DNA of 38,090 nt from Methylovirgula sp. (GTDB taxonomy: Bacteria; Pseudomonadota; Alphaproteobacteria; Rhizobiales; Beijerinckiaceae). The translations under genes were made by a program, and so were the position numbers. Below the pieces are notes generated by a model, which was not told the origin of the DNA, did no database searches, and saw nothing but the letters and a program-made list of their open reading frames with translations. The stretch covers positions 1-38,090 of the forward strand of contig JARLIV010000171.1 in assembly GCA_031291555.1 (NCBI GenBank). The letters run 5' to 3'. Shown here one piece after another: positions 25,164-35,072 of this stretch (its first letter is position 1; each line of letters starts with the position of its first letter).

Positions 25164-25717
25164 GCTCTGACCGCATCCTTTTTCTGTGCGACGCAGGGCT
25201 GAAAGCGGACGGCGCGACCGGTGCCGGCAGGCGCGTCTATTCCCCGGGTGATTGGCCGTCGCAAAAGGCCACATTGCCGCAGATCAAGCTGCGCATCTTG
25301 CGCGAGGTTCGGCAATCTCTTGGGCGCTCGGGCGCGCCGGAATTCACGACGACCACGACGATCCGGATCCTCGCAGAGGCGCAGGCCTATGCGCTTGAGG
25401 ATAACGCCGGCGCGACGGCGGCCGAGGCGGCGGCATGGGCGCTCAAGCGGCAGATCGAGGTCGCGATCATCAATTCGTATCCACTGTTTTCCGAGATCCA
25501 GCAGCTTGCCTCCATGCGGTCCGATCTCGCGTACACGTCGGAAGGCGACACGCATGTTGCGGGGATCCAGATGGATCTCGATTTTGATTTTTTCGAGGGC
25601 GCAGAATGCTTCGCGCCGATCGCCACCAGCGATCCGACCACCATTCGGATCGATCCCACCAATTATGCGCCGGCCTCGATCGACATCGACGTGCGCGGCC
25701 CGCTTGCATCCAGTTAG
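25160..25717 (+). CDS. Putative tail completion/terminator protein
   Basis: Position between FII-like and DUF2635 genes; ATGA overlap. Confidence 0.5.
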   Translation: MSSDRILFLCDAGLKADGATGAGRRVYSPGDWPSQKATLPQIKLRILREVRQSLGRSGAPEFTTTTTIRILAEAQAYALEDNAGATAAEAAAWALKRQIEVAIINSYPLFSEIQQLASMRSDLAYTSEGDTHVAGIQMDLDFDFFEGAECFAPIATSDPTTIRIDPTNYAPASIDIDVRGPLASS

Positions 25718-25726
25718 GAGACCGCC

Positions 25727-25933
25727 ATGCGTGTTGTCAGTGTCCCGGGGCGCACCGTGCGCCACTGGGTGACCGGTCGCGTCATCGATGACGCCGGGAT
25801 CGCCTATGACCCGCATTGCGTCACGACCGCCCACTATCTGGGCCATGGCGATCTGCAGTTGGTCGATCGCGATCCGGATGGACCGCTGGCCGACGCGCCG
25901 GCCCCCGCCATCGAACACGACGCAGCGGAGTAA
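25727..25933 (+). CDS. DUF2635 family (Mu gp38-like) protein
   Basis: MRVVSVPGRTVRHWVTGRVIDDAG upstream of the sheath gene, as in Mu. Confidence 0.7.
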   Translation: MRVVSVPGRTVRHWVTGRVIDDAGIAYDPHCVTTAHYLGHGDLQLVDRDPDGPLADAPAPAIEHDAAE

Positions 25934-25939
25934 CCGGAT

Positions 25940-27451
25940 ATGAGCGTGCCTTTCAACACGACGCCATCGAACCTGCGCACGCCGCTGTTCTTTGCGGAAA
26001 TCGATCCGTCGCGCGCCAACACCGCGCCGCAGGCGCAGCGCACGCTGCTGATCGGTCAGATCACGACCGCCGGTGCCTGGACCGCAAACATGCCCGTGCG
26101 CGTGCCGTCGCCGACGGCCGCTATCGCCGGCGCGGGCTTCGGATCGATCCTGGCCGGAATGGCCGCAATGTATCTGCTCAACGATCCGGCTGCGGACGTC
26201 CACGCGCTGCCGATCGCCGATGCCGCCGGGGCGATCGCCGCCACCGGCACGATCGTCATCACGGGTTCAGCGACCGCTGCGGGCACGATCGCGCTGTATG
26301 TGGCGGGTGTGCTCGTCCCCGTTGCAGTATCGATCGGGGACAACCCGACAGTGATCGCGGCCAATATCGCCGCAGCGATCAACGCCTCGACTGGCGCCGC
26401 CGTCACCACGATGGTCAATTGCGGCCTGCCTGTCACAGCATCGGCCGCCGCCGATACGGTGACGCTCACCGCGTGCAACGCAGGGCTTCTAGGTAACGAC
26501 ATCGATATCCGCGTCAACTTTCGCGGCACGGCGGCGGGCGAAGCCACACCGCACTGGGTGGCTATTGGCATCAACCCTATGTCGGGCGGGGCCACCAACC
26601 CCGCGATCACGACTGCGCTCGCCGCATTGTCGGACCAGGCCTATGACTTCATCGTCGTTGCGGCGAATGACAGCGCCACGCTCAATGCGCTGCAATCATT
26701 CCTGTCCGACACGGCCGGGCGCTGGTCGCCGCTGCAGCAGATCTATGGCCATGCGTTCACGGCCCTGCGCGCAACAGCGGGCGCACTCGCGACCGCAGGT
26801 TTGGCGCGAAACGATCAGCATCTCACGATCGAAGGGTTTTACGGTTCGCCGTCGCCATGCTGGTGGTGGGCTTGCTACTTCGCGGCGCTCGAGGCCGCGA
26901 GCCTGCGCAACGACCCGGCGCAGCCCGTCCAGTTCCTGAGCGGGCAGGGCCTCCTGGCACCTCCGTCGCAGTCACGCTTTCCGCTCACGGTGCGCAACAC
27001 GACGCTGCTCTATTCGGGCATTTCCACCTGGACGGTCGACGCGTCCGGCGCGGTGGTCGTCGAAAACACGATCACCACTTATGTCACCAATGCCCAGGGA
27101 TCGCCCGACAACTCGTATCTCGAGCTCGAGACGATGTTCACCCTGGTCCATGTCATCCGCGCTCTGAAGGGCGTCGTGCAGGCCAAATATTCGCGCGTGA
27201 AGCTGGCGGCCGACGGCACGCGTCTGCTGCCGAACAGCAACGTCGTCACGCCGACCACGATCAAGGCCGACATCATCGCGCAATACCGATCGATGGAGCC
27301 GGACTATGTGCAGCAGTCAGACCTCTTCGCGCAAAATCTGATCGTCGAAAAGAACGCAACCAACCCCAACCGCGTCGACGTGCTGTGGCCCGGCACCCTG
27401 ACCGATCAGCTGCGCACCTTCGCCACCCTGTTCCAGTTCCGCCTTCAGTAA
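25940..27451 (+). CDS. Tail sheath protein (Mu gpL-like)
   Basis: VPFNTTPSNLRTPLFFAEIDPSRANTAPQAQRTLLIGQI...WWWACYFAALEAASLRNDPAQPVQFLSGQGLLAPP. Confidence 0.93.
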   Translation: MSVPFNTTPSNLRTPLFFAEIDPSRANTAPQAQRTLLIGQITTAGAWTANMPVRVPSPTAAIAGAGFGSILAGMAAMYLLNDPAADVHALPIADAAGAIAATGTIVITGSATAAGTIALYVAGVLVPVAVSIGDNPTVIAANIAAAINASTGAAVTTMVNCGLPVTASAAADTVTLTACNAGLLGNDIDIRVNFRGTAAGEATPHWVAIGINPMSGGATNPAITTALAALSDQAYDFIVVAANDSATLNALQSFLSDTAGRWSPLQQIYGHAFTALRATAGALATAGLARNDQHLTIEGFYGSPSPCWWWACYFAALEAASLRNDPAQPVQFLSGQGLLAPPSQSRFPLTVRNTTLLYSGISTWTVDASGAVVVENTITTYVTNAQGSPDNSYLELETMFTLVHVIRALKGVVQAKYSRVKLAADGTRLLPNSNVVTPTTIKADIIAQYRSMEPDYVQQSDLFAQNLIVEKNATNPNRVDVLWPGTLTDQLRTFATLFQFRLQ

Positions 27452-27463
27452 GGATCCTCGATC

Positions 27464-27823
27464 ATGTCAGCACTTGCCGGCACCATCACGGTGACGATCG
27501 ACGGCGTTCCCTACGCAATTTCGGGAACGTGCAACTATCTGGTCAGCTCGACAGAGCGCGAGACCTTGAAAGGGCAGGACGGCGTCCACGGTTTCAAGGA
27601 AATGCCGAAGGAGGGCTGGATCTCCTTCCACGGCCGCGACAGCGGCGCGGTCTCGATGAAGAAGTTGAATGCAGTTGATAATTCGACCGTCGTCGCTGCG
27701 CTTGCCAATGGCAAAGTCATCATTGGCAACGGGATGTGGCGCGATGGCGATCCCGCCGAGGTCAACACGGAAGACGGCTCCTTCGATATCAAATTTGCGT
27801 CCGGCGACGTGACGGAGAACTGA
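27464..27823 (+). CDS. Tail tube protein (Mu gpM-like)
   Basis: LAGTITVTIDGVPYAISGTCNYLVSSTERETLKGQDGVHGFKEMPKEGWIS. Confidence 0.92.
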   Translation: MSALAGTITVTIDGVPYAISGTCNYLVSSTERETLKGQDGVHGFKEMPKEGWISFHGRDSGAVSMKKLNAVDNSTVVAALANGKVIIGNGMWRDGDPAEVNTEDGSFDIKFASGDVTEN

Positions 27824-27824
27824 C

Positions 27825-28118
27825 GTGATCACCATCGAAAACCTGCCGCCGATTGATATCGCGCAGATCGAGCAACCGTCCGACGAATTGCTGATTATGC
27901 TGAAAAAACCGGTCATACTGGGTGGCGAGACTTATACCGAGATGCGCCTGCGCGAGCCGACCGGCGCCGAGATGATCGCGTGTGATACCAAGCGCGGATG
28001 GGAACACGACGTGGCCGTGATCGCGTTGATTTCCGGAATTCCGGAGCCCGCCGCAATCAAGATCGGCGCTGGCGATCTCAACAGAGCGAGGAAATTCCTC
28101 GACCATTTTTTCGACTGA
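27825..28118 (+). CDS. Tail assembly chaperone (Mu gp41-like), zero-frame product
   Basis: LPPIDIAQIEQPSDELLIMLKKPVILGGETYTEMRLREPTGAEM. Confidence 0.88.
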   Translation: MITIENLPPIDIAQIEQPSDELLIMLKKPVILGGETYTEMRLREPTGAEMIACDTKRGWEHDVAVIALISGIPEPAAIKIGAGDLNRARKFLDHFFD

Positions 28119-28243
28119 GGCCGCCTGATTGGCGGCTACGCCTGGTCTCGCTTGCGCAGATGTTCGGGAAATTTCCGGACGAAGTAGCGACCAGGCCATG
28201 GTCAACGCTGAACGACTGGTGGGACGCGGCGCATGGCAAATGA
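27825..28243 (+). CDS. Frameshift-extended tail chaperone (-1 at 28106-28112)
   Basis: Zero frame through TTT TTC (28107-28112), then C28112 re-read as CGA, continuing RLRPPDWRLRLVSLAQMFGKFPDEVATRPWSTLNDWWDAAHGK to 28243. Confidence 0.8.
28106..28136 (+). promoter_or_regulatory. -1 programmed ribosomal frameshift signal
   Basis: T_TTT_TTC (28106-28112), 7-nt spacer, stem GCCGCC-TGATT-GGCGGC (28120-28136). Confidence 0.85.
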
Positions 28244-29837
28244 AGTCGCGCAAGTCGGGATCGGCATTACGGCCGATAATCGGACCGAGATCGGAGCGAA
28301 GGCGGCCGAGCGCCGTCTGGCGCAAGTGGCAAAGCGCACCTCGAGCGCAATGGCGAGCGCTGGAAACGACAATGATCGGATGGCTCGCAAGATGTCGAGC
28401 AGCATGATCGGTTCTTTCTCAAAGATCGAGCAAGCCGCATCTCGGGTATTCGGCACCCGGTCCATGACGTCAGGCCTGTCCGGCAAGATGTCGGCGATCA
28501 AGCAGGCAGCTTCGGCCATGGGTGACGGCATGGCAGGCGCGGCCACTGAAGGTGAGGGGTTTGCGGCTGTCATTGGCACAGTCGGCGTCGCCGCGGCAGC
28601 TACGGGCGGGATACTGCTCGCCGGCGCTTATGCCGGCTACAAGATGGCGGACGGGTGGGCGAAGTCTGCGGCGCAGATCGGGCGCACGGCGGAAATTATC
28701 GGCGTCTCCACCAAGACTTTGCAGGAGTTTACCGCGGCGGCCGAGCGCGTGGGGGTCGACAAAAGCACCGCGCAAGGCGCGATGGGAACGCTGTCGCAGA
28801 CGCTCAACGATGCGCGCTTTGGTCGTAATCCTGCAGCAATGGCAGCTCTTTCTCGGCTTGGCGTCGGGATCAAACTGAATAAGGACGGCACCGTCAACGT
28901 CGACGCCATGCTGCCGGGCATCGCCAGCGCGATCGGGCGCCAGAACAGCAGCGGTCGGCGCACAGCCGCCTCTCTGCTCGGTATCCCGCTCAACGCGCTT
29001 CCCGCATTCAGCCAGGGCGGCGGCGCGCTGAGCGTGGACATGAAGGATGCCTTAAAGACGGCGCCCATGGTCTCGGACAGCGACATCAAGAAGGGCCAGC
29101 GTTTCGTCCGCAAGGAAGCCCAGCTGGGTCAGCTGAAGGACAAGGCTGAAAATGCGATGGGCGCCGGCGCGGCCGGGCTGGCTGAACCTGTGCTCGACAA
29201 GCTGCTGAAGGGTGCCCTTTGGGTAAATGACGGCGGCTCGCTGATTTCGAAGGCTGGCAAAGCATTTGGAGAGGCCACCACCGGTATCGGCAAAGCGGCC
29301 GATCGGATGGGACAGGCCGCGGGCTATATCCTTTCCGGCGGCGGCATGAATGAAGCCCCGTACGCAGGCGATACAAGCCTTTATGGCCGCATCGAGCATG
29401 CCGAAGGATCGCGACAAAACCAGATCAGCCCGAAAGGGGCGATCGGCGTCATGCAACTTGAACCGGATACCGCGCGGCGCGTTGCGGCAGGGATGGGAAT
29501 CCCCTTCGACGAAGGCAAATTTCGCAACGATGAGCGGTACAACCGCATGCTCGGCCACGCCTATCTTGACACGCTCACCCGAAAATACGGCGGTGACGAT
29601 ACGTTGATCGCAGCCGCATACAACGCGGGCGAAGGAAATGCCGACAAGTGGATCCGTACCTACGGCGATCCGCGCAAGCGTCAGATCAGCGACGCCGATT
29701 TCGCCAACCGCATCCCGTTCAAAGAGACGCGTGATTACGTCCACAAGGTCGTCGTCGAATTCAAGAACGCGCCCAAAGGCACCTCTGCCATGGTTCACAA
29801 CCCGGGCGGTGCGGTCAGCTATTCGATTATTCACTGA
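28233..29837 (+). CDS. Tape measure protein with C-terminal lytic transglycosylase (SLT) domain
   Basis: N-terminal coiled/Ala-rich tape region; C-terminal IEHAEGSRQNQISPKGAIGVMQLEPDTARRVA...LIAAAYNAGEGNADKWI. Confidence 0.88.
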   Translation: MANEVAQVGIGITADNRTEIGAKAAERRLAQVAKRTSSAMASAGNDNDRMARKMSSSMIGSFSKIEQAASRVFGTRSMTSGLSGKMSAIKQAASAMGDGMAGAATEGEGFAAVIGTVGVAAAATGGILLAGAYAGYKMADGWAKSAAQIGRTAEIIGVSTKTLQEFTAAAERVGVDKSTAQGAMGTLSQTLNDARFGRNPAAMAALSRLGVGIKLNKDGTVNVDAMLPGIASAIGRQNSSGRRTAASLLGIPLNALPAFSQGGGALSVDMKDALKTAPMVSDSDIKKGQRFVRKEAQLGQLKDKAENAMGAGAAGLAEPVLDKLLKGALWVNDGGSLISKAGKAFGEATTGIGKAADRMGQAAGYILSGGGMNEAPYAGDTSLYGRIEHAEGSRQNQISPKGAIGVMQLEPDTARRVAAGMGIPFDEGKFRNDERYNRMLGHAYLDTLTRKYGGDDTLIAAAYNAGEGNADKWIRTYGDPRKRQISDADFANRIPFKETRDYVHKVVVEFKNAPKGTSAMVHNPGGAVSYSIIH

Positions 29838-29852
29838 GCGGGGCTGCGCGTC

Positions 29853-31280
29853 ATGGCACTGATTTCCGATATCGCGATGATCGCGCAGGGTCAGATTGCG
29901 CGCGGGTCGGCCGCCGCAACGGCATCGACCCTCATGCCGGCATCATGGCGCGGCGTGAAGTTCGCGGTCACCAGCAGCTCCGCCGGCGGCGGCAGGCGTC
30001 TCGCGCTGCATCAATACCCGGGCAAGGAATCGGGCTGGGCCGAAGACATGGGGCAGGGGCTGGTGCGGTATCCGCTTCGTGGCTTCGTGCTCGATGGCGA
30101 CAAGAAGATCGGTGGTCAGACCATCGCAATGCAGCGATCGGCCTTGATCAAAGCATGCATGCAAAAGGGATCGGGGACGCTCGTTCACCCTACTCTCGGC
30201 AACCTCACAGTCGCGCTGCCTCGCTGGAATATCGGCGAAGGGCTCGACGCATCGAATTATTCGGAAGTCGATTTCGAGTTCATCGACGCGGGCGCGCAGG
30301 CGTTTCCGACTGTTGGACAAAGCAAATCCGGCTCGGTCTCGGCAGCATCGAAACTGAAGACCGCACTGCTGAGCGATGCGGTGCTTGTCCTGGGCAAACT
30401 CGCGTCGGGACAGTCCATATCGGCGCTGACGCTCATGGGCATGGGCACCGGCCTCCTCGGCGTCGCCGGCGTCAGCGCCAACCTTGTCGCAACTGTTGCC
30501 GGTTGGTCGGCAAAGGCAATCCTTCTCGCGCAAGATGCAACTTCACTCGTTCGGCTGACTGCTGTTCTGCCAGGCAATTATGGTCGATTTTCAACTGGCG
30601 GAAACAGCGGCCTGACCGGCAGCAACGCATCAGCTTATTCATCCAGCACGACTGTCGCTGATCTGATTTCGGCTGCGTCCACACAGCGCGTAGCCGTGGC
30701 AGAGGCTGCCGCAGCTTTCGAAACCGTGGCGGCCAATACCGATCTGGCCAATGCAGTCGACCTGCAGCCCGCTGCGACTGCCTTGATGGACGCATTGGTC
30801 GCATCATGCGCCGACCCGGCGGACGCCATCCGCCTCTTGCTCCAGCTGATCGCGTCGACCGTCGACGGGCTGTCGACACAGGCCGGCTATGTCGTATCTC
30901 AACTCGTGCTTCGCGCTGCGGCTGCCGCACTGTGTGAGGCTGCCGCAGCCTATCAACCGCAAAGCGCGACGGACGCAGCAGCGCGCATAGCGCAGATTTG
31001 CCCGGTGCTTGACCAGCTCTCCGTAGCGGCTTCGGCAATGGGCGATGACGGAAGCTTCGCAACACTCAGCGCGTGCCGCGGCGCTGTCGCGCTCGATCTG
31101 CGCACGCGCGGCGCCACTTTGGCGCAAGTGGCCACATTTTCAACGTCAATGCCCATGCCGGCGCTGGCGCTCGCGCAGCGCCTATATGGTGACGCGACAC
31201 GCGCGGATCAGCTTGTCGCGCAGGCCGATCCGGCAAATCCGCTATTTTTTCCGACATCATTCCAGGCGCTGGCGTCATGA
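29853..31280 (+). CDS. Mu gpN-like DNA circularisation / tail protein
   Basis: SWRGVKFAVTSSSAGGGRRLALHQYPGKESGWAEDMGQGLVRYPLRGFVLDGD. Confidence 0.88.
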   Translation: MALISDIAMIAQGQIARGSAAATASTLMPASWRGVKFAVTSSSAGGGRRLALHQYPGKESGWAEDMGQGLVRYPLRGFVLDGDKKIGGQTIAMQRSALIKACMQKGSGTLVHPTLGNLTVALPRWNIGEGLDASNYSEVDFEFIDAGAQAFPTVGQSKSGSVSAASKLKTALLSDAVLVLGKLASGQSISALTLMGMGTGLLGVAGVSANLVATVAGWSAKAILLAQDATSLVRLTAVLPGNYGRFSTGGNSGLTGSNASAYSSSTTVADLISAASTQRVAVAEAAAAFETVAANTDLANAVDLQPAATALMDALVASCADPADAIRLLLQLIASTVDGLSTQAGYVVSQLVLRAAAAALCEAAAAYQPQSATDAAARIAQICPVLDQLSVAASAMGDDGSFATLSACRGAVALDLRTRGATLAQVATFSTSMPMPALALAQRLYGDATRADQLVAQADPANPLFFPTSFQALAS

Positions 31281-32386
31281 CCGCTGGTCAGTCGATCGTC
31301 GCGAACGGCATAACCAAGCCCGACGATGAATTGACGTTGCTGGTCGATGGTCAAGTCATCGGGGGCTTTGAGGATGTCAAGGTATCGTTGAGGGCCGAAG
31401 GTTTTCCGAACAGCTTTACTGTAAAGGCTTCGATGCAACCTGGCGATCAGTTGCCGATGCAGCCCGGTGACGATTGCGTGGTAAAGCTGGGCAATGATAC
31501 GGTGATCACCGGATGGGTCGATCGCTTGGCCGACGCGGGCGATGAAGAAGATCACCTGATCACGATCAGCGGTCGCGGGCTGACCGAGGATCTTGTCGAT
31601 TGCGGGGCTGAATGGCCGTCGCACCAGCTGATCGGCGGCAACGCCCTGACGATCGCGCAGCGCCTGGCGCAGCCCTACAACCTCGAAGTGGTTATGGGCA
31701 ACGGCGCGAGCCCGGGCGCCGATATATCGCAATGGGCGCTCAATTATGGGGAGACCGGCGCAGAGATTATCCAGCGCGTGGCTCGCAATGCCGGGCTGCT
31801 GGCCTATGAAGACAACATGGGCCGGCTGGTGCTGGCCAATGTCGGCGCGGCAACTGCGGCGAGCGGGATCGTGTATGGTCAGAACGTACAGGCCTGGTCG
31901 GTCGAACGGACGATGGACCAGCGCTTTTCCGATTACGTCTGCTGCATGTTTGCTTCGGACAGCTTCGGTGATCTTGCCGGCAGCGATTTCTACCATTCCG
32001 AGACCGATCCCAATGTCCCCCGCCATCGTTTGACGTACCTGGTGGTCGACGCTGTCGCTACCAACCCTCAGGATTTCACGATTCAGCGGGCCAAATGGGA
32101 GGCTGCGCGGCGCGCAGGACGCGCGTTCGTGGTCAACGCGACGGTCGACAGCTGGCGAGACAGTGCAGGCGGCCTTTGGCTGCCCAATACCCTGGTGCCA
32201 GTCGATGTGCCGGGTGCAACCGGCGGCAATATGCTGGTCATTTCCGAGGTAAACTTCATACGGAACGATGGGCGCGGCACGATCGCAGAAGTGATCGCCA
32301 TGCCCAAGGCTGCGTTCCAGCCCGAACCAATCGTGCTTGCCCCGGTCAATACCGCAGACATCGTACCGGCCGGAGCCGCAAAATGA
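31277..32386 (+). CDS. Baseplate hub protein (Mu gpP-like)
   Basis: DDELTLLVDGQVIGGFEDVKVSLRAEGFPNSFTVKAS...GRGLTEDLVDCGAEWPSHQ. Confidence 0.88.
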   Translation: MTAGQSIVANGITKPDDELTLLVDGQVIGGFEDVKVSLRAEGFPNSFTVKASMQPGDQLPMQPGDDCVVKLGNDTVITGWVDRLADAGDEEDHLITISGRGLTEDLVDCGAEWPSHQLIGGNALTIAQRLAQPYNLEVVMGNGASPGADISQWALNYGETGAEIIQRVARNAGLLAYEDNMGRLVLANVGAATAASGIVYGQNVQAWSVERTMDQRFSDYVCCMFASDSFGDLAGSDFYHSETDPNVPRHRLTYLVVDAVATNPQDFTIQRAKWEAARRAGRAFVVNATVDSWRDSAGGLWLPNTLVPVDVPGATGGNMLVISEVNFIRNDGRGTIAEVIAMPKAAFQPEPIVLAPVNTADIVPAGAAK

Positions 32387-32928
32387 AGCACATCCCTTCC
32401 AATCTTGTTGGCGCGGGCCGCGTTACAGGCGCCGATGACAGTGGCGAAGTCCAGAAATTGCAGGTCACGGAAAGCGCGTCTGGCTCCGGCTTCGCCGATC
32501 GCGTGCTCGACAAGGTCATGCGAATTTTCCAATTCGGCTTTACCAGCGTTCCTCCGCTCAATTCCGAAGTGCTCACCCTGCGCCGGAAAGGTGATCGGAC
32601 TTTGACGATGGTCATCGGCACAAGTCACCGCCCTTCGCGCCCGACCGGCCTGCAGCCAGGCGACGCCGCGATGTACGATGTGCGCGGGGTGATCATCAAG
32701 ATGACGGCGGCCGGGATCGAGATCGACTGTCAGGGCCTGCCGCTCGTGGTCCACAACACATCGGGGATGCATGTCGAAGGGCCGATCGTGGCCGATGGCG
32801 ATATCACCGGCCTGAATACTTCGGACGCGCTGGCGCTCAGCCAGATCCGCACGAAATTCAACGGGCATGACCATACAGGCGTGCAGCCCGGCAGCGGCAC
32901 GTCAGCGGGCCCGACAAACACGCTATGA
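32383..32928 (+). CDS. Baseplate assembly/spike protein (Mu gp45-like)
   Basis: ATGA start; SEVLTLRRKGDRTLTMVIGTSHRPSRPTGLQPGDAAMYDVRGVIIKM...HDHTGVQPG. Confidence 0.85.
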   Translation: MKHIPSNLVGAGRVTGADDSGEVQKLQVTESASGSGFADRVLDKVMRIFQFGFTSVPPLNSEVLTLRRKGDRTLTMVIGTSHRPSRPTGLQPGDAAMYDVRGVIIKMTAAGIEIDCQGLPLVVHNTSGMHVEGPIVADGDITGLNTSDALALSQIRTKFNGHDHTGVQPGSGTSAGPTNTL

Positions 32929-33380
32929 CCGACATTCAAACCGGGTGGAACCGGGCGAACGGCACCGCCGACTGGGTATTTCTGCGCGGCAACGCGCAGG
33001 AGCCCACCAGCAGTGACGTGAGCGTTGGCAACGACCTCGCCACTGCCGCGATGATCAGCCTTTTCACCGACGCGCAGGCCGACCCGTCGGACACCATTCC
33101 GGACAACACGACAGACCGCCGTGGATGGTGGGGCGGCCCGATCGGGTCAAAGATCTGGATCTATACCGAGCGCGGAAAGGCTACGCCGGAATTGCCAGGG
33201 CAGGTGCAGCAGGCGGCCGCCGATGCGTTGCAGTGGTTCGTCGATGATGGAGTGGCGACCTCGGTCGATACCGCGGCTGCATACGACGCCTCAGGCAAGC
33301 TGGTGCTGAATGTCGCGATCCATCGCGGCGACGGGTCATCGCTGGCTCTGCAATTTTCGAACTTCTGGGATTCGCTCTGA
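32925..33380 (+). CDS. Phage GP46 family baseplate protein (Mu gp46-like)
   Basis: DLATAAMISLFTDAQADPSDTIPDNTTDRRGWWGGPIGSKIW. Confidence 0.9.
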   Translation: MTDIQTGWNRANGTADWVFLRGNAQEPTSSDVSVGNDLATAAMISLFTDAQADPSDTIPDNTTDRRGWWGGPIGSKIWIYTERGKATPELPGQVQQAAADALQWFVDDGVATSVDTAAAYDASGKLVLNVAIHRGDGSSLALQFSNFWDSL

Positions 33381-34531
33381 TGCCCTTTCCGCGTCCCACC
33401 ATTGCCGACTTGCGTCAGCAGGCTTCGCAGAACATCGCGGCCGGTCTGTCCGGCGTCGACACGTTGCTGCGCTATGCCAATCTTCGTATCACGGGCGATG
33501 TCCAGGCCGCGCTTGCTGACGGCGTCTATGGCTATCAGGACTATATCGCAAAGCAGAGCGTGCCCTTCACGGCGTTTGACGAATACCTGGCCGCGTGGGC
33601 CGCGTTGCGCCGGGTCTATATCAAGGATGCCGCCGCCGCGACCGGCACCGTCACGTTCCCCTGGACGGCGGGGGCAATCGCCGCCGGGGTGCAGATCACC
33701 CGCAGCGATGGCGCCAGTTATACAACGACGGCCGCGGGGACAGTGGCAGGGGGCAACATCTCTGTGCCGGTGCTTGCGGACACGCCGGGCGCAGCTGGGA
33801 ACACTGCGATCGGCACGATGATGTTCCTGTCGATCGGGATCAGCGGGATCACGCCCCAGGGCGCGGTCATCACGGCAATTGCCGGGGGCGCCGATATCGA
33901 AACGCAGGATGATTTCAAGTCGCGGATGCTCCAGGCCTATCAAGCCCAGCTCCAGGGCGGTGCGGTTGCCGATTACATCACCTGGGCGCTTGAGGTTCCG
34001 GGCGTCACTCGCGCATGGTGCATTCCGCGCGGATATGGCCCGGGGACCGTGCAGGTCTATTTCATGATGGACGTGGTCGAGGCGGCCCATGGCGGATTTC
34101 CGCAAGGGTCGAACGGCCTGGCCGCGGGCGACGCGCGCGATGTGACGGCAACGGGTGATCAGCTGGTGTTGGCGAATTACATCGCCGATCTGCAACCTGT
34201 CTGCCCGCGCGTCTATGCCTGCACCCCAATTCCCAATACGGTCGCGCTCACGATCGCAGGGATTTCCGGCGTCAGCGCGGCGGTGAAGGCGCAGATCGCC
34301 TCAGCGTTTTCCGCCGCGCTTCAGGCGAATTCTTCGGTCGGGGGAAGCCCCGGCGGCGGCACGACTGATATCGATACAATCGAGGCGGCGATCGCGGCCG
34401 TCTCCGGCGCTGCCGGGTTTGTGATTACAGCGGTTACCGCTTCGGCGGGCACGGTCACGCCGGGGCCTGCCGGCAACATTGTTTCCAACATGGGCGCGCT
34501 CGCTGTGCCCGGCACAATTACGTACGTCTGA
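33380..34531 (+). CDS. Baseplate J-like protein (Mu gp47-like)
   Basis: Baseplate wedge pattern: FPWTAGAIAAGVQITRSDGASYTT...VLADTPGAAGNTAIGTMMFL...ETQDDFKSRMLQAYQ. Confidence 0.92.
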   Translation: MPFPRPTIADLRQQASQNIAAGLSGVDTLLRYANLRITGDVQAALADGVYGYQDYIAKQSVPFTAFDEYLAAWAALRRVYIKDAAAATGTVTFPWTAGAIAAGVQITRSDGASYTTTAAGTVAGGNISVPVLADTPGAAGNTAIGTMMFLSIGISGITPQGAVITAIAGGADIETQDDFKSRMLQAYQAQLQGGAVADYITWALEVPGVTRAWCIPRGYGPGTVQVYFMMDVVEAAHGGFPQGSNGLAAGDARDVTATGDQLVLANYIADLQPVCPRVYACTPIPNTVALTIAGISGVSAAVKAQIASAFSAALQANSSVGGSPGGGTTDIDTIEAAIAAVSGAAGFVITAVTASAGTVTPGPAGNIVSNMGALAVPGTITYV

Positions 34532-35064
34532 TGCCTCGCACAGCAGCTGACTATGCGGCCGCGACGGTCGCGCTGATGCCGCGCGGGCGCGCGTGGGTGG
34601 CCGCGGAGCCGGGGCTGGATCAGGCGGCCGTTGTCGGCGCTCTCGCGGTCCTGTGGGCAACGGTCGATGCATCGGCGGAAAACCTGCTCGAAAATTCTCT
34701 GCCTGGCGCAAACACCGACCTCCTGCCCGAATGGGAGGCGACGCTCGGTCTCACAGATTCAATCGCCGGGCTCACGACGCAACAGCGGTCTTCACAGGTT
34801 TTGGCGCGCTTCGTTGGCACGGGCGGCCAGAGCAAGCCCTATTTCATCGCATTTGCGGCAGCGCTTGGCTTTACGATCGCAATCACGACTTATGCGCCGT
34901 TTCGCGCAGGGATCTCCACTGCGATCGACCCGGTCTATACCGACGACTGGAGCTTTTCGTGGGGCGTTTCGGTGTCGGCAAACGCCAGCGGTCTCGCCAA
35001 TTCTGTGCTGATTGATCAGCTGCAAACGATGGCGCCTGCCGAAACCGCCGTTTTTATCGCCTAG
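34531..35064 (+). CDS. Mu gp48-like (YmfQ/DUF2313) tail protein
   Basis: ADYAAATVALMPRGRAWVAAEPG...ENLLENSLPGANTDLLPEWEATLGL. Confidence 0.88.
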   Translation: MPRTAADYAAATVALMPRGRAWVAAEPGLDQAAVVGALAVLWATVDASAENLLENSLPGANTDLLPEWEATLGLTDSIAGLTTQQRSSQVLARFVGTGGQSKPYFIAFAAALGFTIAITTYAPFRAGISTAIDPVYTDDWSFSWGVSVSANASGLANSVLIDQLQTMAPAETAVFIA

Positions 35065-35072
35065 GAGCACCC

